Below are positions 9,618 through 17,854 of a stretch of DNA of 64,000 nt, piece by piece. Numbering within the stretch: the stretch's first letter is position 1; each line of letters begins with the position of its first letter. Where the stretch lies: assembly GCA_002375695.1 (NCBI GenBank), contig DFMO01000011.1, positions 1-64,000 of the forward strand, given 5' to 3'. The position numbers were made by a program, and so were the translations under genes. This DNA is from Flavobacteriaceae bacterium UBA3591 (GTDB lineage: Bacteria > Bacteroidota > Bacteroidia > Flavobacteriales > Flavobacteriaceae). The notes beneath the pieces are model-generated. The model did no database searches and was not told where the DNA came from. It worked only from the letters and a program-made list of their open reading frames with translations.

Positions 9618-10232
9618 TTAAGCGGCGGGACCAGCTCTAACTTCAGGAATTTTATAAGAAGTTTGATTGATTAAAAACGAAATATCGCGATAGTTTTTAA
9701 ATGCAACTAAAGCAATAGCCTGTTTTAAATCGAAATTATTTTCGGAAGTTTGTAATGAAAAAACTGGTTTTAAATATTGATCTTTTGAGTTTTTTACAAC
9801 AACCAATACTCCTTGTAAATCTAAATTAGCCTTGTAATCCTTTTGGATGGTTACAACATCTAATTTGTACAAATGCGAATCCTGCGAAAAAGGTGTTTTT
9901 AAGGGCGCATTTTTTTTATTAAAATCGGTACTTGCAAGTTGAAGATTATTTTGCTCGCTAAACAAGCCTTTAATTGTAGCTACATCTTTGGAGCTATAGT
10001 ACGAAACTTTTAATTTTCCGTTTTGCACCTTAGAAACCAAAACCTCCTCAATGCCAATAGATTTAAGCCTTGAGGTAATATTGGCGATAGCTTTTTCTGC
10101 CTCGACAACACTTACATTTTCGGTACTAAATTCTACAACAATTTCCTGATTAGGAAGCGTTGATTTCTCCAAGCTTATTCCAAAGAAAGCCAGGGCAATG
10201 ATTAATACCGGAATGTACCATTTGTAATTCAC
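9618..10232 (-). CDS. small single-pass membrane protein with SecD P1-like segment
   Basis: 204 residues; GTG start at 10232. One N-terminal hydrophobic segment (WYIPVLIIALAFFGISL) is followed by an extracytoplasmic part with no further membrane segment. Residues of about 45-105 resemble the periplasmic segment of the neighbouring SecD: here SRLKSIGIEEVLVSKV, then KDVATIKGLF; in SecDF RKRIDKFGVTQPNIQRLG, then KDVDRVKKLL. The order of the two motifs and the spacing between them match. It lies upstream of secDF on the same strand, separated by about 130 bases holding an inverted repeat. I infer a partial SecD paralogue or an accessory of the Sec machinery; no catalytic motif is visible. Confidence 0.75.
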   Translation of the reverse strand: MNYKWYIPVLIIALAFFGISLEKSTLPNQEIVVEFSTENVSVVEAEKAIANITSRLKSIGIEEVLVSKVQNGKLKVSYYSSKDVATIKGLFSEQNNLQLASTDFNKKNAPLKTPFSQDSHLYKLDVVTIQKDYKANLDLQGVLVVVKNSKDQYLKPVFSLQTSENNFDLKQAIALVAFKNYRDISFLINQTSYKIPEVRAGPAA

Positions 10233-10390
10233 GCGCCAAATATAAAGAAATAAGTTTTAATATATAGCAGGACAGCAAAAATGACGCAAGGCATAAAACA
10301 TCGCGCTAAATTTGAAGTATTTTTATTGAAAAACACTTTAAGATTTAACGGCTTAAGTATTTTGCCTTACGCAAATTTTAAACTTAAAAT

Positions 10391-11245
10391 TTAAAACTCT
10401 ATTTCAAAAAATAAACTGCTTTCAGGATTGGCTTCGGTTACATCTTCACCTTTTAAAACTTCGTCGTTTTCGTTTAACAGCTTTAAATTTATTTTCCAAT
10501 AACCGGTCATGGTTAACGACAACTTTCCGTCGTAGGTTTTCGTTAAAGCGTTATAAATTAAATCTTCATTATTCGGCGAGCTGTGATTCCCCATTCCAGA
10601 CATTCTGGGATCTACGGTAATTTTATAGTTTTCAACAACCGGAAAACTCATCATTGTTTCCATTTTATAAAGCACGGCTTGCATATTATTTACTGCCACT
10701 GCCGGCTCTTTTGGATTTACGTAGGCCAAAACATACCTCGTATTATCGCTACCGGTAAAAACTTGCGTTTTTTTCAATCCGTCAATTGGTTCAATTACTT
10801 GAATGTTTACAACCTCTTCTTTGGCAACGCCATTTAAGTTGTAATTAAGCGTTAACTCCCAAAATTCGGTAGCGTTGCTTGCCATCTGAAAAACAATATG
10901 CCCCTTATAAACTGTGCTTTCTTCGGCATTTGTTAGCATAGAATGAGGCGCGGCATGCTCCATAGTTTCCATATGCATCATAGGCATCCAAGAGGGCGAA
11001 AGGTTTGAAACAAATTGATTGCTTGCCAAATCTTTAACTCTAATTGAAATTTCGTTATAACCCACTTCAAGGTTTGGCTTTTTAGAATAGATTTGAATTG
11101 TATGGTCTGTCGCTTCAATTTCATAAATCATTATAAGCCCCTCAACAGGGTTAATTTCCACGGGGGTATTATCATCGTCACTCGAACAACTTATTGTTAA
11201 AATTGATAGTATTAAAATTGCGAATATATATGTTAGTTTTTTCAT
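10391..11245 (-). CDS. Met/His-rich lipoprotein, third gene of a probable metal-uptake unit
   Basis: 284 residues with a classical lipoprotein signal (ILILSILTISCSSDDD, lipidated Cys near residue 20). Two tandem beta-sandwich-like halves can be made out; each carries a Met/His cluster typical of soft-metal binding: SWMPMMHMETMEHAAPHS (about 84-101) and DPRMSGMGNHSSPNNED (about 212-228), plus METMMSFPVVE. The halves recall YtkA/FixH-like domains, which bind or handle copper, but that assignment is tentative. The ATG is 19 bases after the stop of the TonB receptor gene, so the two are surely cotranscribed. Inferred role: outer-membrane or surface lipoprotein acting with that receptor, probably on copper. 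Confidence 0.8.
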   Translation of the reverse strand: MKKLTYIFAILILSILTISCSSDDDNTPVEINPVEGLIMIYEIEATDHTIQIYSKKPNLEVGYNEISIRVKDLASNQFVSNLSPSWMPMMHMETMEHAAPHSMLTNAEESTVYKGHIVFQMASNATEFWELTLNYNLNGVAKEEVVNIQVIEPIDGLKKTQVFTGSDNTRYVLAYVNPKEPAVAVNNMQAVLYKMETMMSFPVVENYKITVDPRMSGMGNHSSPNNEDLIYNALTKTYDGKLSLTMTGYWKINLKLLNENDEVLKGEDVTEANPESSLFFEIEF

Positions 11246-11264
11246 TGTAATATTTTTAAAGTAG

Positions 11265-13304
11265 TTAATTTATTGAATAAGAAATGGTTAAGTAATAATT
11301 CCTTCCCATACGTGGAATGTTATTCCAATCTGTATACGAAGTGTAATTTGTATCGAGAATGTTTTCAATTCCGGCTTTTACAAATAGGTCGTTGTCTTGT
11401 AAAAAGAATCGTTTTCCAAAACTCGCCGAAAGCGTTGCGTAAGCAGCCGTTTTTGTTTCGCCGTAACTTGCATTGTAATTAACCTGCTCTGCAGCACCGT
11501 TAATGGACAGCGATGCCGAATATTGATTTCTATAAAAATCAATCGCGCTATTATATGAAACCGGGCTTATTAAAGGTAAATTTTCACCGTTGTTGTCAAC
11601 CCCTCGATGAAATGAAATTTGCCCCGTTAATTTAAATGCATTTGTAATGTTATAACGCCCCGATAGTGTTGTATTTAAAAGCTGGGCGTAGTCTAAATTT
11701 TTATAAATTTTTACACCGTCGGCACCAATAGTCATCGTACTTAACGATGGATCAATTTCACCAATTATATAATTAAAAATTTGAAAATAATTTGCCGAAA
11801 TACCGACTTCAAAAATTGATTTATCATACGTTAAAGAAAGGTTGGTTTCAACAGAGCTTTCGGTATTTAAATTGGGGGCTCCAATGTAATCATGGTTATC
11901 AAAACTATTAAACAAGTAAAACCCGTATCCTTCTGAAACTGATGGCGCACGTTCACCATAGGACAATCCTCCATTTAGGTGAAAATCATTCCACATATTG
12001 TGATATTGCGCCGAAATACTTTTAAGAAAACGAGTTTTAGTCTTTTCCATTTCTGGATAGAAAATTTTTAAACTATTTAGCCCAAATTCATCGGCAACAG
12101 TATTTGAATGGTACGCCAAACGCATTGAAAGTTTTAACGAAGCCTTTTTAAAATGCAAGTAATTTTGAGCGTACAAACCAAGGTTTTTTGTGCGCACATC
12201 TGGCCACGTAAGCATAAACATTGAGGGCTCGTCGCTATTGGCCGGATACATCGTCATTTCGGCATAACTTTTATTATAGTACCCGTCCATTTTAAACAGA
12301 AAGTGATTTTTTGTTAGTTTAATTTCAGCTTGCGAATAGAAACCTGCTGTTTCACTCCAACCCGGCATATCCATATGTATTGGCACATTAGGCCGCTTGG
12401 TATCGTCCATTGTATGTTTAATGGTGTTGTAATACAATTTGGACTCCCAATTGCTGAAATTTCTAAACAAAGTATCCTGCTTAAAACTCACAGATGCAAT
12501 AACCGCAAGGGCTAACGAGACGTCCATAGGCAACGCTGGGTAACCTACATCCCTGGCCTCGTCATAAATTAAAGATGCAGCTACAGATTTGTCTTCGGCC
12601 AATTTAAAACCCGAATTAATTGAAAAGTTATACTTTTCAAATTGCGAAAACGCTACTTCTTCGTTCCCACCAGCCTTGTAATTATCGGCCTTCCGATAAA
12701 TTGCATCGGTATTTATATAAAATTTTTCATCAGAATAATTTACCTCGCCCCCAAATACGCGCATCGCATTATTAGTTTCGAAAGCACTTTCTATCGAGCC
12801 CGTCCAACCAGTGGATCTAAAATTATTTTTATCCAATTTTAAATTAATACCTCCACCAATAGTATTTCCATAGGCGGCGCCCTGCTGCCCAGAACCAATT
12901 TGTGCTTCGGAAAGATTAGAAACATCAACATATGATGTTATTGGATCCATTTTATCGGTACACGCACCAAATATTTGCATGCCGTCTATGGTAACAACCA
13001 ATCGTTCTGAAGCCATATTATTCATCGTGGGTTCCCACGCATAGGCGCCACGTTTAACCATTTTTATACTGCGCGACGACTCTAAAAATTCGTCTAAACT
13101 CGATAGTGGTTTTCGCTGTTTTTGATGGTTTAATTGTTTGCTTGCCGAAATTACAATCACCTCGTTTAAGTTGATTAATTTCAAGCTATCTGCGGGCATT
13201 TCTTGAGCAAAGGTTGGGGTGATAAACATACCGCAAAACACCGAATACAAAAGATTACCCATAAGCCTTCCTTTAAAAGGAAAAACACTTATAAATGCTT
13301 TCAT
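11265..13304 (-). CDS. TonB-dependent receptor, resembling copper receptors
   Basis: 679 residues: signal peptide ending ...MFITPTFAQ, plug domain (about 45-170) and a 22-strand-type barrel ending in aromatic residues. An internal Met at position 15 would give a shorter, cleaner signal peptide, so the true start may be at 13262. The plug has ACTDKMDPITSYVD and the barrel has GYPALPMDV; both resemble segments I recall from the NosA/OprC TonB-copper family. No carboxypeptidase-like N-terminal domain is present, unlike SusC-type receptors. Together with the Met/His-rich lipoprotein downstream and the Cys-motif protein upstream, this supports copper (or another soft metal) as the substrate; direct evidence is absent. 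Confidence 0.85.
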   Translation of the reverse strand: MKAFISVFPFKGRLMGNLLYSVFCGMFITPTFAQEMPADSLKLINLNEVIVISASKQLNHQKQRKPLSSLDEFLESSRSIKMVKRGAYAWEPTMNNMASERLVVTIDGMQIFGACTDKMDPITSYVDVSNLSEAQIGSGQQGAAYGNTIGGGINLKLDKNNFRSTGWTGSIESAFETNNAMRVFGGEVNYSDEKFYINTDAIYRKADNYKAGGNEEVAFSQFEKYNFSINSGFKLAEDKSVAASLIYDEARDVGYPALPMDVSLALAVIASVSFKQDTLFRNFSNWESKLYYNTIKHTMDDTKRPNVPIHMDMPGWSETAGFYSQAEIKLTKNHFLFKMDGYYNKSYAEMTMYPANSDEPSMFMLTWPDVRTKNLGLYAQNYLHFKKASLKLSMRLAYHSNTVADEFGLNSLKIFYPEMEKTKTRFLKSISAQYHNMWNDFHLNGGLSYGERAPSVSEGYGFYLFNSFDNHDYIGAPNLNTESSVETNLSLTYDKSIFEVGISANYFQIFNYIIGEIDPSLSTMTIGADGVKIYKNLDYAQLLNTTLSGRYNITNAFKLTGQISFHRGVDNNGENLPLISPVSYNSAIDFYRNQYSASLSINGAAEQVNYNASYGETKTAAYATLSASFGKRFFLQDNDLFVKAGIENILDTNYTSYTDWNNIPRMGRNYYLTISYSIN

Positions 13305-13389
13305 TTTATTATAGTTTTGATAATTTTTAAAAAGAAATGGATTTTTGAAATTCGCCGAAGTATCTCAAAAAAATCCAAGGATTAAAAAA

Positions 13390-13815
13390 TTATGCAAACT
13401 GTGGCGGATGAAGAATTTCTAAAACAAAAAGAGAAGGATTTAAACTAGTTTTATAACTAGTTTCTTCCAAAATAGCAATTTCACTTTCTGAAGAAAAAAC
13501 ATATTCTGAAATTTCTTCCAGAATTAAAAAGTGAGGTATTTCAGAATTTGAAAGATTATTATTAAAAGGATTTTCATCGCCCGTAGTGGACTCTTTTGCC
13601 AGTTCTTTTGAGAGGTAACACTTACCATTACATTCCATCTCGGGTTGTTCTTTATTTTCACAAAGCACATTTACAATGTAGTCGTAATTTACAATATAAT
13701 CTACCACGGGCCACAATGGTTTTGTAAGCAAAATTATAGCAGATAATATTAGAATTGTGTTTTTCACCTTACAAAAATACCACGTACAATAATTTTCAAA
13801 AATGACATTGGTCAT
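13390..13815 (-). CDS. small membrane-anchored protein with ECNGKC motif
   Basis: 141 residues from the ATG at 13815. A GTG at codon 17 would begin directly at the hydrophobic segment (KNTILILSAIILLTK) and is an equally plausible start. After the membrane segment comes a Cys-containing region, VLCENKEQPEMECNGKCYL, with three Cys that could bind a metal or form a disulfide, and then an acidic tail ending HPPQFA. I do not recognise a named family. It is the first gene of the unit leading into the TonB receptor (85-base gap), so a metal-handling role is inferred from position and the Cys motif only. Confidence 0.65.
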   Translation of the reverse strand: MTNVIFENYCTWYFCKVKNTILILSAIILLTKPLWPVVDYIVNYDYIVNVLCENKEQPEMECNGKCYLSKELAKESTTGDENPFNNNLSNSEIPHFLILEEISEYVFSSESEIAILEETSYKTSLNPSLFVLEILHPPQFA

Positions 13816-14057
13816 CTTGGGTAAGACCGTATAAAATAAGGTATTTTTTATGTTTACAAAACAATTTTTAATAAAATTTTATTTTCAAAATTTGTCAACT
13901 TTTTATTGTTGATAAATATTTATTTTACTGTTTTTCAGCTTATTAACAATTTGTTCTTGACAACTTTATTTTATTGATTTGAAAATCAGATTTCTATTTT
14001 GCTATATTTACAAACAAGAAATTCACTTTTTAAAAACAACCAAAATCTCTTATTAAT

Positions 14058-16610
14058 ATGCAAGTAAAAGCCACCATACCTACGCCCAAGACCTATTCAC
14101 AAGAAGAAGCTTTCGAGGCTTCAGTTAAATATTTTGATGGTGATGATCTTGCCGCCCGCGTTTGGGTAAACAAGTATGCCCTAAAAGATTCTGATGGGAA
14201 CATTTACGAAAAAACCCCAGATGAGATGCATCGTCGTATCGCAAAGGAAATTGCGCGTGTAGAGCAACGATATGCAAACCCGATGACCGAAGAAGAGGTT
14301 TTAGAAGTAATTAAAGATTTTAAATATATAGTTCCACAAGGAAGCCCCATGGCTGGCATAGGCAACCCGTACCAAATTGCATCACTATCCAATTGTTTTG
14401 TAATTGGTAATGAAGGTAATTCTGACTCGTACGGCGGTATAATGAAAATAGACCAAGAACAAGTTCAATTAATGAAGCGTCGTGGTGGTGTGGGCCATGA
14501 CCTTTCTCATATACGTCCAAAAGGGTCGGCAGTAAAAAATTCTGCTTTAACCTCAACGGGTATTGTGCCATTTATGGAGCGCTATTCAAACTCTACTCGC
14601 GAAGTAGCACAAGATGGCCGTCGTGGAGCTTTAATGCTTTCTGTTTCAATAAACCATCCCGATTCTGAAGATTTTATCGATGCAAAAATGGAGCAAGGAA
14701 AAGTAACGGGCGCCAATGTTTCGGTACGAATGGACGACGCTTTTATGCAAGCCGTAAAAGACGGAACATCTTACACCCAGAAATATCCTATTTTTAGCGA
14801 TAACCCTAAAAATACACACGAAATTAACGCAGGAAAACTGTGGAAAAAAATTGTTCACAACGCGTGGAAATCGGCCGAGCCCGGGATTCTTTTTTGGGAC
14901 ACAATAATTAAAGAATCTGTTCCAGATTGCTATGCCGATTTAGGGTACGAAACGGTTTCTACAAATCCTTGCGGCGAAATTCCACTGTGCCCGTACGACT
15001 CTTGCCGTTTGTTAGCAATAAACCTCTTCTCGTATGTTGAAAATCCATTTACTGAAAATGCGAAGTTTAATTTTGAACTTTTCAAAAAGCACGTGGGTAT
15101 TGCACAGAGAATTATGGACGATATTATCGATTTAGAACTTGAAAAAATTGATGCCATAATAGCAAAAATTGACGCCGACCCGCAGACAGACGAGGTAAAA
15201 TCTGTTGAAAAAAATCTTTGGTTAAATATTCAAAGAAAAGCAGAAGAAGGTCGTAGAACAGGAATTGGTATTACCGCCGAAGGCGATATGCTAGCTGCTT
15301 TAGGTATAAAATACGGCAGCGATGAAGGTATTAACTTTTCAATTGAAATTCATAAAACATTAGCTATTGAAGCTTACCGCGCATCGGTTTATGCAGCAAA
15401 AGACAGAGGTGCTTTTAAAATCTTTGATAGCGAAAGAGAAAAAAACAATCCGTTTATTCTTCGATTAAAAGATGAAGATGAAAAGCTTTATTACGATATG
15501 CTTGAATACGGTAGACGAAATATTGCTCTTTTAACCATTGCTCCTACCGGTACTACAAGTTTAATGACGCAAACTACTTCGGGTATCGAACCCGTTTTCC
15601 TTCCGGTTTACAAAAGAAGAAGAAAAGTAAATCCGAACGATAAAAATGTTCGCGTAGACTTTGTTGATGAAGTAGGCGATAGTTGGGAAGAATACGTAGT
15701 ATTTCACCACCGTTTTAAGCAATGGATGGAAGTAAATGGCATTGCTACCGACAAAAATTACACTCAGGAAGAATTAAATAAAATTGTACAGCAATCGCCG
15801 TACTACAAAGCAACTTCAAACGATGTAGATTGGTTGAGTAAAGTGAGAATGCAAGGTGCAGTACAAAAGTGGGTAGACCATTCAATATCGGTAACAATTA
15901 ACCTACCACAAGATGCAACCGAAGAGTTAGTAGGTAAATTATACCTCGAAGCGTGGCAAGCGGGCTGCAAAGGAGTAACTGTATATCGCGATGGTTCACG
16001 ATCTGGTGTACTTATCTCAAACGATGAGAAAAAAGAAGAAGACAACGAAACGCTTACCGCTTTCCCAACAAAACGACCTGAAGTTTTAGAGGCCGATGTG
16101 GTACGTTTCCAAAATAATAAAGACAAGTGGATTGCCTTTATTGGGTTAATTGACGGCAAACCATACGAGATTTTTACAGGATTTGCCGATGATGAAGACG
16201 GAATTTTAATTCCGCGTTGGGTAAACAACGGTGTTATCATTAAAAATAGAAACGAAGACGGCACCTCTCGATACGATTTTCAGTACCAAAACAAAAGAGG
16301 TTACAAAACAACTATCGAAGGCCTATCACATAAATTTAACCCCGAATTTTGGAATTATGCCAAATTGATTTCAAGTACGCTTCGTCACGGAATGCCTATT
16401 GAAAAAGCGGTTGAATTAATTAACAGCTTACAATTAGACACCGAAAGTATTAATACTTGGAAAAACGGTGTAGCCAGGGCCTTAAAGCGCTATGTTGCCG
16501 ATGGTACCGAAGCCAGAAAGCAAAAGTGCGAAAACTGTAATAGCACATCGCTTATTTACCAAGAAGGTTGTTTAACCTGTAAGGATTGCGGCTCTAGTAA
16601 ATGCGGATAG
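14058..16610 (+). CDS. nrdJ: adenosylcobalamin-dependent ribonucleotide reductase (class II)
   Basis: 850 residues; reduces ribonucleotides to deoxyribonucleotides using coenzyme B12. The active-site motif NPCGEIPL is at about residue 309, and the catalytic barrel includes GRRGALMLSVSINHPD and APTGTTSLM. The substrate-reactivating C-terminus is a Cys-rich zinc-ribbon-like tail, CENCNSTS...CLTCKDCGSSKCG, as in the long NrdJ subfamily. No NrdAB gene is in the window. The 240 bases upstream are very AT-rich and contain no recognisable B12-riboswitch core, so regulation by cobalamin is not evident. Two hairpins follow the gene. Confidence 0.96.
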   Translation: MQVKATIPTPKTYSQEEAFEASVKYFDGDDLAARVWVNKYALKDSDGNIYEKTPDEMHRRIAKEIARVEQRYANPMTEEEVLEVIKDFKYIVPQGSPMAGIGNPYQIASLSNCFVIGNEGNSDSYGGIMKIDQEQVQLMKRRGGVGHDLSHIRPKGSAVKNSALTSTGIVPFMERYSNSTREVAQDGRRGALMLSVSINHPDSEDFIDAKMEQGKVTGANVSVRMDDAFMQAVKDGTSYTQKYPIFSDNPKNTHEINAGKLWKKIVHNAWKSAEPGILFWDTIIKESVPDCYADLGYETVSTNPCGEIPLCPYDSCRLLAINLFSYVENPFTENAKFNFELFKKHVGIAQRIMDDIIDLELEKIDAIIAKIDADPQTDEVKSVEKNLWLNIQRKAEEGRRTGIGITAEGDMLAALGIKYGSDEGINFSIEIHKTLAIEAYRASVYAAKDRGAFKIFDSEREKNNPFILRLKDEDEKLYYDMLEYGRRNIALLTIAPTGTTSLMTQTTSGIEPVFLPVYKRRRKVNPNDKNVRVDFVDEVGDSWEEYVVFHHRFKQWMEVNGIATDKNYTQEELNKIVQQSPYYKATSNDVDWLSKVRMQGAVQKWVDHSISVTINLPQDATEELVGKLYLEAWQAGCKGVTVYRDGSRSGVLISNDEKKEEDNETLTAFPTKRPEVLEADVVRFQNNKDKWIAFIGLIDGKPYEIFTGFADDEDGILIPRWVNNGVIIKNRNEDGTSRYDFQYQNKRGYKTTIEGLSHKFNPEFWNYAKLISSTLRHGMPIEKAVELINSLQLDTESINTWKNGVARALKRYVADGTEARKQKCENCNSTSLIYQEGCLTCKDCGSSKCG

Positions 16611-16638
16611 AATAAGCTAATCAATAGATGATAAACAT

Positions 16639-16671
16639 AAACCTCACAGATATTAGTTATCTGTGAGGTTT
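16639..16671 (+). terminator. intrinsic terminator after nrdJ
   Basis: Perfect 14-bp stem (16639-16652 with 16658-16671), 5-base loop, then T run on the plus strand, 28 bases after the nrdJ stop. Confidence 0.88.
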
Positions 16672-16681
16672 TTAAAATTAA

Positions 16682-16716
16682 AAAACCTCGCAAGTCTATA
16701 AGACTTGCGAGGTTTT
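16682..16716 (-). terminator. intrinsic terminator after mdh
   Basis: Perfect 16-bp stem (16682-16697 with 16701-16716) with a 3-base loop; on the minus strand it lies 22 bases past the mdh stop and runs into T residues. It may also back up the nrdJ terminator, because both flanks are A/T-rich. Confidence 0.88.
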
Positions 16717-16738
16717 ATTTAAACAACTGTTGTAAGAA

Positions 16739-17665
16739 TTATAGTTCTAAAAGGTCGTTTGTTTTTCTAACACCCTCAGCACTTTTTTGCATATGAGCTT
16801 TTTCGGCATCGTTCAAGTCAATTTCAACTATTTTTTCTATTCCGTTTTTACCCAGAATTACTGGAGCTCCAATACAAATATCGTTTAATCCATACTCACC
16901 ATTTAACATTACAGAGCAAGGGAACATTTTCTTTTGATCGCAAGCAATAGCTTGTACAAGACCCGAAACAGCAGCTCCTGGTGCGTACCAAGCCGAAGTA
17001 CCTAATAACTTAGTTAAAGTAGCACCACCAACCTTAGTGTCTTCCTTAACTTGGTTTAATCTATCTTCCGAAATAAATTTAGAAACAGGAATACTATTTC
17101 TGGTAGCTAAACGCGTTAAAGGAACCATTCCGGTGTCGCTGTGGCCACCAATTACCATCCCGTCTACATCGCTAATTGGAGCTTCTAATGCTTCGGCAAG
17201 ACGATATTTAAAACGGGCACTATCTAAAGCTCCACCCATTCCAATAATTTTATTGGTCGGTAAACTTGAAGTTTTATGAACCAAATAGGTCATTGTATCC
17301 ATAGGGTTACTTACCACGATAATAATAGTGTTAGGAGAATGTTTTACAAGGTTGGAAGAAACTTCTTTTACAATACCAGCATTTATACCAATAAGCTCCT
17401 CGCGCGTCATCCCTGGTTTTCTCGGGATTCCACTTGTAATTACACAAATATCGCTATCGGCTGTTTTGGTGTAATCGTTAGTTACTCCTGTAATTTTGGT
17501 ATCAAAACCATTTAAAGAGGCAGTTTGCATTAAATCCATAGCTTTCCCTTCGGCAAAACCTTCTTTAATATCTAGCAAAACAACTTCACTTGCAAAATCT
17601 TTAATGGCAATGTACTCTGCACAACTTGCGCCCACAGCACCTGCTCCTACAACTGTTACTTTCAT
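16739..17665 (-). CDS. mdh: malate dehydrogenase
   Basis: NAD-dependent oxidation of malate to oxaloacetate in the citric acid cycle. 308 residues, matching the lactate-dehydrogenase-like MDH group. The Rossmann motif GAGAVGASCAEYIA is at the N-terminus; the substrate loop has SGIPRKPGMTREEL; NPMDTMTYLV and MGGALDSARFKYRLAE follow; and the catalytic His is in GGHSDTGMVPL (about residue 174). A minus-strand -7 box lies about 85 bases upstream and hairpins bound both ends, so it is probably monocistronic. Confidence 0.97.
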   Translation of the reverse strand: MKVTVVGAGAVGASCAEYIAIKDFASEVVLLDIKEGFAEGKAMDLMQTASLNGFDTKITGVTNDYTKTADSDICVITSGIPRKPGMTREELIGINAGIVKEVSSNLVKHSPNTIIIVVSNPMDTMTYLVHKTSSLPTNKIIGMGGALDSARFKYRLAEALEAPISDVDGMVIGGHSDTGMVPLTRLATRNSIPVSKFISEDRLNQVKEDTKVGGATLTKLLGTSAWYAPGAAVSGLVQAIACDQKKMFPCSVMLNGEYGLNDICIGAPVILGKNGIEKIVEIDLNDAEKAHMQKSAEGVRKTNDLLEL

Positions 17666-17748
17666 TTTTTATTCTTTAATGTTTATTATTACTTATTGAA
17701 TTAAAACCTTTTTTAATATTTGAATTAAAGAAAGGTTGAAAAGTTCCA

Positions 17749-17756
17749 CAAAAGTA
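17749..17756 (-). promoter_or_regulatory. -7 box of the mdh promoter
   Basis: On the minus strand this reads TACTTTTG, matching TAnnTTTG, upstream of the mdh ATG at 17665. A TTG on the minus strand (17780-17782) lies 23 bases away, slightly longer than the usual spacing. Confidence 0.5.
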
Positions 17757-17797
17757 CCAATATCTGCTTAAAATTAAGACAATATAGCGATAAAAGT

Positions 17798-17834
17798 AAA
17801 AGCCCATCTTTGAAAAATTCGAAGATGGGCTTTT
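17798..17834 (-). terminator. intrinsic terminator after gyrB
   Basis: 17-bp stem (17798-17814 with 17818-17834, one G-T pair) and a 3-base loop, with T residues following on the minus strand. It lies 21 bases past the gyrB stop. Confidence 0.88.
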
Positions 17835-17854
17835 AATAAAAAATGCTTTTTTTA

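Noticed and set aside
13262..13389. Attenuator-like hairpin between the ECNGKC gene and the TonB receptor gene
   Set aside because: Stem is imperfect and lacks a T run; not supported.
13816..14057. Possible cobalamin riboswitch upstream of nrdJ
   Set aside because: No B12-box-like core or long structured leader; the region is simply AT-rich.
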